From Minisyncoccota bacterium (GTDB lineage Bacteria > Patescibacteriota > Minisyncoccia > Minisyncoccales > GWA2-38-27): a stretch of DNA of 46,875 nt. The notes beneath the pieces are model-generated. The model had not been told where the DNA came from and made no database searches. It saw nothing but the letters and a program-made list of their open reading frames with translations. A program made the translations under genes and the position numbers. Location of the stretch: contig JAQTZP010000005.1 of assembly GCA_028687715.1 (NCBI GenBank), positions 1-46,875 of the forward strand. Reading direction: 5' to 3'. The number at the start of each line of letters is the position of its first letter. Position 1 is the stretch's first letter. Below are positions 30,822 through 38,408 of this stretch, in pieces.

Positions 30822-33227
30822 ATGGCAGAAGGTATAGCCAAAAAACAAATACCGAAAGACAAAAAGCCTCCCACGGACGGAAGCAATTTTTCGTTTCGGC
30901 AGAGCCCCTCGAGAATGATTAATTACATTAAATACGATTACCGCATTACTTTATGGCGGTCTTTGGCCAGATATAGAATTGTGCGCTGGTGGCTTGGTCG
31001 TTATTCGGATTTTATACGAAGGAGTTTTATGCTTCTTGTTTCCGTTGCGATTGCTTTTTTACTTAATCATTTTATCGAACTATCGGCTTTATCCAACGAT
31101 TTGTTTATGGATTATTTTATTTCTATTGGAGTTATGGCCGGCGGAATCATTGCGATTGTTTTTAGTTTATCCATTTTTGCCCAGCAGAGTGCGGTTGATT
31201 TATATTCATCGCAATTCTTCGAAACTTTTACTCACGATAAAATCGAGAAGATTAATTATTTTATTATTGTAATAATAACTTTATTGTTCTTTGGCGCCGG
31301 AATATTTTATGGCGCTAATTCTCAATTTATTACAACTACATTAAAAACACTTTCTGTTTATATATCTTTATTTTTGATAGGCATCATTTTCGTGTTAATA
31401 GACTTGCAATATAGAAATGTGAGGAGGAAAACAAATCCGATTTATCGGTTTAATTTTCTGGAGAAGAAAGCCCTGGAATTTTTGGATGCCATCCACAAAG
31501 ACGCGAGACGGATTGCGCGTATTTTGAAATTATCCAATAAGGAAACCTCAGAAGAGCTTGCTATCGCGGCGGCTTATAAACATTACCTCCAACCCCATAT
31601 TTTTAATCTCGATAGGCAGATTGAAAACTTATTCGAGATAACAATGAAATTATCGGCGAAAGAGGAAATCAAAACTACAAACCGTGGACTTTCTGCCGTT
31701 TGCAATATTTTAGGAAAGTATATTCATCTCCGCGCAGATTCCTCAGTGGCCTTTATCTCATCGATTAATTTTCTTGCCACCGAAAGCGATAGTCAGGATT
31801 TTCTTACCAAGACCTTCGAAAGATTAAATAATGCCGGGGAGCGATTCATTACAACAAGAAGGGTTAACAACGCTGTTTTTGTAATCGATGTTTATAGAAC
31901 TCTTGCTCGGGTTGCCAAAGAGACTAAATTTATAAATCGACAAAACGAAAATCCTACACTCGACCATATTAAGGGGTATTTAAGTTTTTACATTGATTTT
32001 GCGATGCGCTCGAAAGATTATGAAGTAACATTGCAAGGCTCAAGAGCGTTAGTAGAATTATCTTTGTATGCCACGGAGAAAAATTTACAGCTTACTCTCT
32101 ATAGTCTTCAGGATGATCTGTTAAAAGTCGCAAATTTTGGAATCGAAACGAAGGTCACTTTCCTTACCGACGAATGCATCAAGGGGTGGCTGGCAATTAT
32201 TGGAGCAGTATTTTTATATCAATTTTTCGATGCCAGACATCAGTTATCCAAAGCGTTGGATCACATAAAAAAGATTGTTGTTTATATGAATACAGCGGTT
32301 TCGCTTGGATATCTGCGCGATGACTTTACAACACGAATGAGCATGAGCAAGGCTTACGATGAAATGATGCTTACCGTTAGTATTATCGTGAACACCCTTT
32401 TTAAACTTAAAGATGAAAAAAGGAAATTTTATAAAAATAACCTTTTGATTCTTTTTGAAGAAACGGGTCAAAGTTTAAGGGTATTATCCGAAGAGATTAA
32501 GAACTGCGATTCGGTATTAATTGACAGCGTCGGCCGTCTTTTTTCCGACCAAAATGAACTGATGCTTAAGCTCTTTGAGGAAGATGAATTTAAAGACCGT
32601 CATGAAGAATTATTCAAGAATATCAATCGAAATATCCATCTTCCGACCTGGTTTATTCACCATGCAAAATCATTCCGGGTATCAAACGCGTTTCGAACGC
32701 TTATTGATTCAACGGTCAAAACCGCGCTTCTTGCTTCTGATGCAAGTGGAGGGGAGAAATTAATGATGAGCGGGATAGAAGCTTTGAATTCTATTGTAAC
32801 GCAGAGCTTCGAGAAGAATTCGGAGAAAGACGGATTAGATGAACCTCGTTTAATGCTAAAAATGGTATTTATTGGCGTTCTCGCGCTTAAAAAGAACAAA
32901 CAGGCAGTTTTTAAAGAGTCGAAAGCGCAAATTAAAAAGTTTGAAAAAACCTTTTTGCATATTTATAAAACCAAGTATATCGCAGGTTTGCCGAAAGGCG
33001 TGGATCCCGATAATGTTTTAGGTATTCCTAAAAAAGACCAGTTGCTATTTGAGGTTTTACAATGGCGGCACGATTTTATGCGAGATAAATATAATCGTCA
33101 TCGCTTAATGAACGATTCAAGAGAAATAATGCTTGATAAAGTTGAATCTACAGACATTGATAATTTTATATCTAAAGTATGGGGGCGTTCGGCTGTTAAT
33201 ACTTACACTTTCAGAGAATATTTTTAA
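30822..33227 (+). CDS. Large membrane protein, DUF2254-like N-terminus
   Basis: An 801-aa protein. After a basic N-terminus there are four hydrophobic segments at roughly residues 66-84, 96-122, 143-165 and 172-190. The second pair resembles DUF2254 membrane proteins (GGIIAIVFSLSIFAQQS, then HDKIEKINYF). The remaining 600 residues are soluble, almost all helical and rich in Leu, without a nuclease, kinase or ATPase motif I can see. The start at 30822 is the first ATG; a TTG at 30813 is in frame. It lies alone, between the element's regulator and the restriction system, so it may be a defence or stress cargo. Function unknown. Confidence 0.7.
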   Translation: MAEGIAKKQIPKDKKPPTDGSNFSFRQSPSRMINYIKYDYRITLWRSLARYRIVRWWLGRYSDFIRRSFMLLVSVAIAFLLNHFIELSALSNDLFMDYFISIGVMAGGIIAIVFSLSIFAQQSAVDLYSSQFFETFTHDKIEKINYFIIVIITLLFFGAGIFYGANSQFITTTLKTLSVYISLFLIGIIFVLIDLQYRNVRRKTNPIYRFNFLEKKALEFLDAIHKDARRIARILKLSNKETSEELAIAAAYKHYLQPHIFNLDRQIENLFEITMKLSAKEEIKTTNRGLSAVCNILGKYIHLRADSSVAFISSINFLATESDSQDFLTKTFERLNNAGERFITTRRVNNAVFVIDVYRTLARVAKETKFINRQNENPTLDHIKGYLSFYIDFAMRSKDYEVTLQGSRALVELSLYATEKNLQLTLYSLQDDLLKVANFGIETKVTFLTDECIKGWLAIIGAVFLYQFFDARHQLSKALDHIKKIVVYMNTAVSLGYLRDDFTTRMSMSKAYDEMMLTVSIIVNTLFKLKDEKRKFYKNNLLILFEETGQSLRVLSEEIKNCDSVLIDSVGRLFSDQNELMLKLFEEDEFKDRHEELFKNINRNIHLPTWFIHHAKSFRVSNAFRTLIDSTVKTALLASDASGGEKLMMSGIEALNSIVTQSFEKNSEKDGLDEPRLMLKMVFIGVLALKKNKQAVFKESKAQIKKFEKTFLHIYKTKYIAGLPKGVDPDNVLGIPKKDQLLFEVLQWRHDFMRDKYNRHRLMNDSREIMLDKVESTDIDNFISKVWGRSAVNTYTFREYF

Positions 33228-33258
33228 TTCACGAGACGCGATTTGTGGATAACTTCCT

Positions 33259-33287
33259 TTGTTTACATCCTAAATTTGATGTATAAT
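33259..33287 (+). promoter_or_regulatory. Promoter with overlapping operator for the R-M controller
   Basis: TTGTTT at 33259-33264, 17 bases, TATAAT at 33282-33287. An inverted repeat TACATC/GATGTA spans 33263-33283 and overlaps the -10, a good place for autoregulation by the small HTH protein encoded 33 bases downstream. Confidence 0.55.
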
Positions 33288-33319
33288 GTTGATGTAGGTT
33301 AAGTTTTCTTTAATTTTCC

Positions 33320-33502
33320 ATGAAAAAATTTATTACCACAAAAGAAGCCGCGGAAATCTTGGGTGTAAACCCATTGACTTTGCGCCGGTGGGACAAAAAC
33401 GGCAAACTTAAAGTTGCCCGCCATCCGATAAATAATTACAGGCTTTATAAGCCCAAGGATGTTAAAAAATTGGCTGACAAGATTAATAAAGGCAAATCAT
33501 GA
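33320..33502 (+). CDS. Small MerR/excisionase-type HTH controller
   Basis: A 60-aa winged-helix protein: TTKEAAEILGVNPLTLRRWDKNGKL (partly quoted) gives the helix-turn-helix, and HPINNYRLYKPKDVKKL the wing and following helix, as in MerR/BldC/Xis-like proteins. Its TGA overlaps the ATG of the methyltransferase gene (ATGA), so the two are translationally coupled. It probably sets the timing of restriction-modification expression, as C proteins do, though it belongs to a different HTH family from classical C proteins. Confidence 0.8.
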   Translation: MKKFITTKEAAEILGVNPLTLRRWDKNGKLKVARHPINNYRLYKPKDVKKLADKINKGKS

Positions 33503-34614
33503 AGAAAAACATTTTTAAATTAGCTGAACTTTTCTGCGGGCCCGGGGGACTTGCCTTAGGCGCCGTTTCTTCTTCTATCGCCGACAGAAAAGGCAGGAAT
33601 TACAGCATTAAATCTGTATGGGCAAACGATATAGATCAAGACGCATGCAGAACTTATGCTAGAAATATTCATGCCGGCAACCCGGCGGCGGTTGCCTGTG
33701 GCTCTATTCATAATATTGAGTTTAATAAAGTCCCAGAATTCGATGCCTTAGCTTTTGGTTTTCCCTGCAATGATTTCAGTATTGTCGGAAAGCAAAAAGG
33801 ATTCGGCGGCAAATACGGGCCGCTATACAGCTACGGCGTAAAAGCCATTAATACTCATAACCCCAAATGGTTTTTAGCTGAGAATGTTGGCGGGATTCAG
33901 AGCGCCAATAATGGTCTGGCTTTTCAGCAAATTCTTGACGATTTAGAAAAAGCAGGCAAAGGATATAATTTAACCGCGCATCTCTATAAATTTGAAGACT
34001 ATGGAGTGCCGCAATACAGACACAGAGTGGTGATTGTGGGAATAAGAAAAGACTTGAACTTGGAATTTAAAGTGCCGGCGCCCAGCACGCCTGGCAGACA
34101 CATATCCGCAAAAACAGCCATTGAAAATCCTCCAATATTAAAAGACGCTCCGAACAACGAAATGACGAAGCAGTCAAAAATAGTTATTGAGCGATTAAAA
34201 CATATACCTCCCGGAGAAAATGCGTGGTATGAGGGCATCCCCGAACACTTAAGGTTGAAAGTGAAAAATGCCAAGATGAGTCATATTTACAAGCGTCTGC
34301 ATCCCGGCAAGCCGTCGTATACTATCACTGGTAGCGGAGGCGGGGGCACGCATGTATATCATTGGAAAGAAAACCGCGCACTCACAAATAGAGAGCGTGC
34401 AAGAATTCAAACTTTTCCTGATAATTTTATTTTTGATGGTTCGAAGGAAAGTGTAAGAAAGCAAATAGGTATGGCTGTTCCGCCAAAAGGCGCACAGGCA
34501 ATTATAGAGGCTGTTTTAAAGACTTTTGCCGGGGTGCCTTATGAGTGGGTGCCGTCGAAGATTGCGAACGGAAACGGCAATGGAGCAAGTCAGGCGAATC
34601 TTTTCGGTTTTTAG
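33499..34614 (+). CDS. DNA cytosine-5 methyltransferase
   Basis: A 371-aa m5C methyltransferase. Motif I is AELFCGPGGLALGA (about residues 9-22), motif IV GFPCNDFSIVG with the catalytic Cys near residue 90, motif VI AENVGG near 127, motif VIII YGVPQYRHRVVIVG, and motifs IX-X RLHPGKPSYTITG and ...QIGMAVPP. The target-recognition region between VIII and IX is short; the recognition sequence cannot be read. It pairs with the convergent vsr and endonuclease genes to form a type II system. Confidence 0.93.
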   Translation: MKKNIFKLAELFCGPGGLALGAVSSSIADRKGRNYSIKSVWANDIDQDACRTYARNIHAGNPAAVACGSIHNIEFNKVPEFDALAFGFPCNDFSIVGKQKGFGGKYGPLYSYGVKAINTHNPKWFLAENVGGIQSANNGLAFQQILDDLEKAGKGYNLTAHLYKFEDYGVPQYRHRVVIVGIRKDLNLEFKVPAPSTPGRHISAKTAIENPPILKDAPNNEMTKQSKIVIERLKHIPPGENAWYEGIPEHLRLKVKNAKMSHIYKRLHPGKPSYTITGSGGGGTHVYHWKENRALTNRERARIQTFPDNFIFDGSKESVRKQIGMAVPPKGAQAIIEAVLKTFAGVPYEWVPSKIANGNGNGASQANLFGF

Positions 34615-34617
34615 CTT

Positions 34618-35463
34618 TTATAACTTTTTAAGCAGGTCCTCCCAATCTTTTCGATTCCTGTGAAGGAGTCCTGTTTTTTTAACAAAGCGGATTCCTTCAA
34701 AATCCTGCCCTGGTATACTTGTTGCTTTTTCGAGCTCATCAGCCCAGCTGTAGCCGGCAATTTCGCAGGGCATATTTTCAAAAAATGGTATTTGGTCTTT
34801 GTATAGAGAATAATGCTGTTGGTTTTTAACTATCTTTATAATTTGATCGCGGGTGACTCTTAATAAGTGATCATCAGGTATTTCCGGCCGGCAGAAGATA
34901 TAAACATCCGATTTTCTTTCTGGTCTGGTGAATTCATTTTCACTGAGAACCAAATAGGCGCTTTTGGGTTTTGACGATTTGATTCCGACGCCAATCTTCG
35001 GTTCTCTTTTTCCGCCGTTCTGGGTTATGCTGATAATATCCTGGGGGACTATCTGTTTATGAATCCTAAAGTCCAGCTCGATATCAACATTAAACTCTTT
35101 TTTAAAAAACTTTTTAACCGCAACTTCTGCAAGTTGCCCCTTAACCCAATTAGTAATTTTCTGGCCGAACTCTCTTTGTCTGGCAGTGCCCCAATCAGAA
35201 AGCACATATCCTCTGAAGTGCTGAGCTAAAGCAAAATCAAGACACAATGCGTAATCCTCCGCAGTTAAGTCAATGGTGCGCCATTTATATCCCTCCAGCC
35301 ATTTCTTCAAACTTTCTTTATCAAATAAAAATCTTCCTCTGCCGCCCTCTCTTTTTAGAGACGAAAATTCACCCGCATTTTTGAAATAATTAATGAAGGT
35401 TTTTTCATCGAGACCTGTAAATTCTACAGCCTCCTTTTTAGATAAATATTCTTTGTTTTTCAT
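34618..35463 (-). CDS. Putative type II restriction endonuclease with N-terminal HTH
   Basis: A 281-aa protein. Residues 1-55 form an excisionase/MerR-like helix-turn-helix (YLSKKEAVEFTGLDEKTF). The remainder has a PD-(D/E)xK-type pattern: DIELDFRIHKQIVPQDI followed by GVGIKSSKPKSAYLVLS. I do not recognise the specific R family. Its ATG overlaps the vsr stop by ATGA, and it ends 3 bases from the convergent methyltransferase, so it is almost certainly the cognate nuclease of that enzyme. The HTH may let it repress its own promoter. Confidence 0.75.
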   Translation of the reverse strand: MKNKEYLSKKEAVEFTGLDEKTFINYFKNAGEFSSLKREGGRGRFLFDKESLKKWLEGYKWRTIDLTAEDYALCLDFALAQHFRGYVLSDWGTARQREFGQKITNWVKGQLAEVAVKKFFKKEFNVDIELDFRIHKQIVPQDIISITQNGGKREPKIGVGIKSSKPKSAYLVLSENEFTRPERKSDVYIFCRPEIPDDHLLRVTRDQIIKIVKNQQHYSLYKDQIPFFENMPCEIAGYSWADELEKATSIPGQDFEGIRFVKKTGLLHRNRKDWEDLLKKL

Positions 35464-35861
35464 AAAAGCTTTTTGCTGAAAAAATCCGAAAGCCTGTTTT
35501 TATTCTTCTTCAGTTCGTGCTCCCATATTTTTACTATTTTCCATCCATTTTTCTTGAGTATTTTTTCGTTTTTTCTATCTCTTTGAATATTCCGTTCTAT
35601 CTTAGGGAGCCAATATTTCTTTCTGCTTTTTGGTTCTTTATAACAGGAGGGGCATTTGTGCCAGAAGCACCCTTGAATAAAAACAGCTTTTTTGTATTTA
35701 GGGAGAATTACATCGGGACTGCCGCTGATTTTTGGATGCATCTTATGCTTTATTTTTGAACCCTTTAAGAAGTTGTGAAGTTTTTTCTCGGCCGAAGTCC
35801 ATCTGCTTCTAATGTGCGACATACATAGACTTCTTTGTTCTTTTGTGAGGTTGTCCGGCAT
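35460..35861 (-). CDS. vsr: Very short patch repair endonuclease Vsr
   Basis: A 133-aa Vsr nuclease that nicks next to T:G mismatches produced when 5-methylcytosine deaminates. Signature parts are MPDNLTKEQRSLCMSHIRS at the start, the catalytic region PDVILPKYKKAVFIQGCFWH, and the structural zinc ligands CFWHKCPSC; then WLPKIERNIQRD. The start at 35861 is the family-typical MPDN. It is coupled to the endonuclease gene. Its presence fits an m5C-producing methyltransferase next door. Confidence 0.93.
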   Translation of the reverse strand: MPDNLTKEQRSLCMSHIRSRWTSAEKKLHNFLKGSKIKHKMHPKISGSPDVILPKYKKAVFIQGCFWHKCPSCYKEPKSRKKYWLPKIERNIQRDRKNEKILKKNGWKIVKIWEHELKKNKNRLSDFFSKKLL

Positions 35862-35957
35862 AAGACTTAAAGCACAGGCTTCTACCAAGAAGATTATCAT
35901 ATTTTTTAGAAAAAAGAAACCCGTCGGTTTAAACCAAAACGCAAATTAACTTTATTA

Positions 35958-35986
35958 ATTGGCTGTAATTGGATATAGTTAATATA
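35958..35986 (+). repeat. 29-bp direct repeat, copy 1
   Basis: Matches 36463-36491 with three differences or fewer. It contains the unit TAATTGGATATAG, which also occurs in variant form at about 36446-36458. It lies in the gene-free stretch 35862-36177. Confidence 0.7.
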
Positions 35987-36071
35987 GCTGAAAGATGAAT
36001 GAATGTGAAAATAAAAGTTCCTTAAAAGCTGGCGAGGAGAAACTCCCGCCCATTTTTCTGTATCAGGCTAA

Positions 36072-36140
36072 GTCGCCTTTAACTCCCCCTCGATAGATGC
36101 TTCCGGCGTCTGTCGTGGGGGTTGAGAGTTAAAGGTCGAC
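36072..36140 (+). ncRNA. Long stable hairpin ahead of the YjzC-like gene
   Basis: GTCG-CCTTTAACTC (36072-36085) pairs with GAGTTAAAGG-TCGAC (36126-36140, one bulged base), and inside it CCCCC pairs with GGGGG, with an inner partly paired arm CGATAGATGC/GCGTCTGTCG. It begins about 105 bases upstream of the ATG at 36178, so it would be in that gene's leader. It may be a structured RNA or cis-regulator; no known riboswitch class is recognised. Confidence 0.5.
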
Positions 36141-36177
36141 GGCCCCTGCATATTAGTTAAATAGCGAGAGTAAGATT

Positions 36178-36348
36178 ATGAGCAAGAAAATTACTACTCA
36201 TACGGGAGAGAAGGCGCCTGTATCTGGTCAATACCAGCCTGCAGGCACCAAACAAGAAATCACCCTGTCAAAGGGCGATCGGGTGCCTCCTTATCATCAG
36301 AGAGCAAAAACCTTTGTTCTCGTAGATAGAACGAAGCACAAGAAGTAA
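36178..36348 (+). CDS. Small YjzC-like protein
   Basis: A 56-aa reading frame, MSKKITTHTGEKAPVSGQY then a Gly/Lys-rich middle ending SKGDRVPP and a basic tail ending KHKK. The layout T-G-x-K-A-P-x-S-G-x-Y followed by L-x-K-G-D-x-x-P-P is that of YjzC-type small proteins of unknown role. A purine-rich GCGAGAGTAAG precedes the ATG. It is boxed by the 29-bp repeats and preceded by a long hairpin. Confidence 0.65.
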   Translation: MSKKITTHTGEKAPVSGQYQPAGTKQEITLSKGDRVPPYHQRAKTFVLVDRTKHKK

Positions 36349-36462
36349 TTCTATCCCGTTCCTCGTCAGCTTTTAGGGAATTATTCCTTTATTATACCCC
36401 AATCATTTGCCCCGGGGTATAGGAGTTAAATCCGCTACAATTCGTTATAATGGATATAGCGG

Positions 36463-36491
36463 ATTGGCTATAATTGGACATAGTTAATATA
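36463..36491 (+). repeat. 29-bp direct repeat, copy 2, promoter-like
   Basis: Second copy of the element at 35958. Here it carries TATAAT at 36469-36474 and ends 9 bases before the ATG at 36500, so it could serve as promoter and operator for that gene. Confidence 0.65.
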
Positions 36492-36499
36492 TCCAAAAC

Positions 36500-36928
36500 A
36501 TGGCAAAGGAAAAAGTAAAAAAGCGTCCTTCTGGTAATCGGTTTAATACCGACTTTTGGAAGGAGCAAAAGAGAAAAACATTAATTGAAAGCACCGGTGC
36601 CTCAATGCGGCTTTCTGGTTCAAAAATTACCGATGAGCAGGTAGAGAAAATTATTGATTCTGAAAAGAAAAGAGATAAGGAATATACGATTTCGTTTATT
36701 GAGGAGATTATTCAGGATTCTAAATATAAAGGGTGGGCCGGTGGAAGAATGGAGGTGTTAAAGCCCGACGAGAGCGCATATTCGGTAGATGAGATACGAT
36801 TTTTTACTCCCCGTAATGATGAGTGGGTAAAATTTGTTGATGAAAACGATCTTAAAAATGTAGATAAAGATGAGCTTGATAGGATTATAAAAATAGTCAA
36901 AGAAAGGTTTTGTCGTCCCGTTGATTAA
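36500..36928 (+). CDS. Hypothetical soluble protein
   Basis: A 142-aa charged protein with no membrane segment and no family I recognise. The N-terminus is basic (MAKEKVKKRPSG), followed by a helical part with SGSKITDEQVEKIIDSEKKRD and a mixed region with WAGGRMEVLKPDESAYSVDEIRFFTPRND. The reading frame has an ATG close behind a promoter-like repeat and a stop followed closely by the next gene, so it is probably expressed. Function unknown. Confidence 0.6.
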   Translation: MAKEKVKKRPSGNRFNTDFWKEQKRKTLIESTGASMRLSGSKITDEQVEKIIDSEKKRDKEYTISFIEEIIQDSKYKGWAGGRMEVLKPDESAYSVDEIRFFTPRNDEWVKFVDENDLKNVDKDELDRIIKIVKERFCRPVD

Positions 36929-36947
36929 AAAGAGCAAGCCAAAATTT

Positions 36948-37349
36948 ATGACCAGAAATAAAAAACTCATTATAATTGCAACAATAACTGCCATCATTGT
37001 TATATTTGCGCGGGCGCCGTGGCTGGATAATCAGAGCTTGCACAATAAGGTGTTTGAAGAAAGAGCTGAGATTGACGGCACGATTGATAAATACACTGGC
37101 GAGATGATTTGCGATTATAATGTGATGTGGGCGCCATTTGGCAGGTGGGTGGCAAGTTGCGAGGGCGGCTACTATGTGACCTTCTGGGGCAAGATATTGT
37201 ATCCCGAATCTACGGCAGTAGAGAATCCCTGCATGGTTTGTATAAACGGATGTGATACCTGCCCGGAAGGGTGCGATGAGTGTTTAGTTGGCATTGAGAA
37301 AAAACTCAAAGACCCGAATATGAAATGGTATTATAGCCCTGATATGTGA
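36948..37349 (+). CDS. Membrane-anchored Cys-rich protein
   Basis: A 133-aa protein: basic start, one membrane helix at about residues 7-22, then an exported domain ending in a dense cysteine cluster (CMVCINGCDTCPEGCDEC at about 100-117). The spacing CxxC, CxxC, CxxxC suggests metal or iron-sulfur binding or multiple disulfides. The start at 36948 is used because the longer frame opens with TTG and overlaps the previous gene. Unknown family. Other genes nearby are also membrane proteins. Confidence 0.6.
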   Translation: MTRNKKLIIIATITAIIVIFARAPWLDNQSLHNKVFEERAEIDGTIDKYTGEMICDYNVMWAPFGRWVASCEGGYYVTFWGKILYPESTAVENPCMVCINGCDTCPEGCDECLVGIEKKLKDPNMKWYYSPDM

Positions 37350-37364
37350 TAAAATAAAATTAGT

Positions 37365-37694
37365 ATGGAGAAACAAACAAAGATAATTTATATCTTAGTC
37401 GGGTTGAGCATTCTCTCGGTTATTTTGCATAATGCTTTTTATGGTTTTTTCAAAACTGAAGAAGTGGTATTTTTTATCTTAACTTTTGTTTTAGCTATTT
37501 CTTTTGTTGTTTTCGTCATTTACAGCACCATTTCTTATTTCAGAAAAGGAGAGCCAAAAGATTTGTGGAAACTCGGATTTTTAGGATTGTTGGGACTGCT
37601 CGGGTTAGTTGCTACGCCTGGATTTTACGGCTTCTTTGGTTTCTTTGGGTTTTTCGGAGCAAAGCGGTGGAAAAGAACAAAAATTGAGGAGTGA
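37365..37694 (+). CDS. Small membrane protein with Gly-Phe/Leu repeats
   Basis: A 109-aa protein with three hydrophobic segments (about residues 7-24, 30-52 and 70-98). The last is a striking low-complexity repeat, GFLGLLGLLGL followed by GFYGFFGFFGFFG, like DUF3796-type proteins. A -10-like TAAAAT lies at 37350, so the mRNA may be leaderless. Function unknown. Confidence 0.6.
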   Translation: MEKQTKIIYILVGLSILSVILHNAFYGFFKTEEVVFFILTFVLAISFVVFVIYSTISYFRKGEPKDLWKLGFLGLLGLLGLVATPGFYGFFGFFGFFGAKRWKRTKIEE

Positions 37695-37701
37695 CAGGGT
37701 T

Positions 37702-37760
37702 TTACGGCCGGAGGGCGTCCCTGCCTATCGGCAGGCAAGTTCGCGGCGGGTGGCTTTAAT
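37702..37760 (-). repeat. Recombinase 3'-end remnant, copy 1
   Basis: TTCGCGGCGGGTGGCTTTAA at 37740-37759 is the reverse complement of the last codons of the recombinase at 44939 (K-A-T-R-R-E-L). An upstream flank TTACGGCC..AGGGCG is shared with copy 2 but here interrupted by the palindrome CCTGCC-TATC-GGCAGG. It marks a past insertion boundary. Confidence 0.65.
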
Positions 37761-37799
37761 TATTGAAGATAATTGACACCCGTTTTTATTTTGTCTATA

Positions 37800-37819
37800 A
37801 TATCAATATAGATTGATAT
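37800..37819. promoter_or_regulatory. ArsR-type operator
   Basis: ATATCAAT-ATAG-ATTGATAT, a perfect 8-8 palindrome 34 bases before the arsR ATG, of the form bound by ArsR/SmtB repressors. A second palindrome, CCTGTC-GGCA-GACAGG, lies between it and the gene. Confidence 0.75.
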
Positions 37820-37853
37820 TTGCCTGCCTGTCGGCAGACAGGTGGAGAACTTT

Positions 37854-38159
37854 ATGAAATTTGATTGCTGTAAAACAAAAAAATCTAAAAACAATCTTGA
37901 CCAGACGACTGAATTTTTAAAAGTAATTGCCGAGCCGAATCGGTTAAAGATTTTATGCATCCTACGAAAGCAAGAAAAATGCGTTTGCGAGATATGGCAA
38001 TTTTTGGATTTGCCCCAGAATTTGATTTCCCATCATCTTAAAGTATTAAAGGATTTCGGCTTAATCGGCTCAAGAAAAGAAGGCACGAAAGTTTTTTATT
38101 TCTTAAACAAAAAGAGCATTAAAAAATTTAATTCTTTAATGTCTCATTTTATTAAGTAA
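37854..38159 (+). CDS. arsR: ArsR-family metalloid-responsive repressor
   Basis: A 101-aa winged-helix repressor. The helix-turn-helix is LDLPQNLISHHLKVLKDFGLI at about residues 53-73 (partly quoted), followed by the wing SRKEGTKVFYFLNK. KCVCEIWQF near residue 42 is the ELCVCDL-type arsenic-binding loop, and there is an extra CC near the N-terminus (residues 5-6). The start at 37854 follows a clear AGGTGGAG; a GTG at 37842 is in frame. It should repress the downstream redox and permease genes through the palindrome at 37800. Confidence 0.9.
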   Translation: MKFDCCKTKKSKNNLDQTTEFLKVIAEPNRLKILCILRKQEKCVCEIWQFLDLPQNLISHHLKVLKDFGLIGSRKEGTKVFYFLNKKSIKKFNSLMSHFIK

Positions 38160-38170
38160 TCAATAAAAAT

Positions 38171-38404
38171 ATGACTATCAAAATTTTGGGCTCTGGCTGC
38201 CCTAATTGCCAGAAGTTGGAGCAGAATGTCAAGAAAGCGGTGGAAGAATTGGGATTGAAAGATATTCAAGTTGAACATATTTACGACATAAATAAAATCG
38301 TAGAAATGGGAGTAATGTCCACACCAGCTTTGGCAGTAGATGACCAAATCAAGGCATCTGGCAGAATTCCCGATGTTGAAGAAATAAAAAGCTGGCTTAA
38401 ATAG
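38171..38404 (+). CDS. Thioredoxin-like small redox protein (ArsE-like)
   Basis: A 77-aa thioredoxin_3-type protein: GSGCPNCQKLE gives the CxxC near residues 9-12 and VMSTPALAVDDQ the cis-proline loop. Proteins of this type sit beside ArsP or ArsF/ArsG genes and are called ArsE or small thioredoxin-family proteins. It is cytoplasmic, with no signal peptide, and would pass electrons to the membrane partners encoded downstream. It begins 11 bases after arsR and is followed 4 bases later by the permease. Confidence 0.85.
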   Translation: MTIKILGSGCPNCQKLEQNVKKAVEELGLKDIQVEHIYDINKIVEMGVMSTPALAVDDQIKASGRIPDVEEIKSWLK

Positions 38405-38408
38405 GTCT

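Noticed and set aside
30979-31272. Plus-strand 97-aa frame
   Set aside because: It lies in another frame inside the large membrane protein gene, with no own start context.
28490-33227. Complete prophage
   Set aside because: A terminase-small-subunit-like protein is present, but no large terminase, portal, capsid, tail or lysis gene was found.
36072-36140. Known structured RNA (RNase P, 6S, tmRNA, common riboswitches)
   Set aside because: None of the conserved cores of these classes could be matched; it is kept only as an unknown hairpin.
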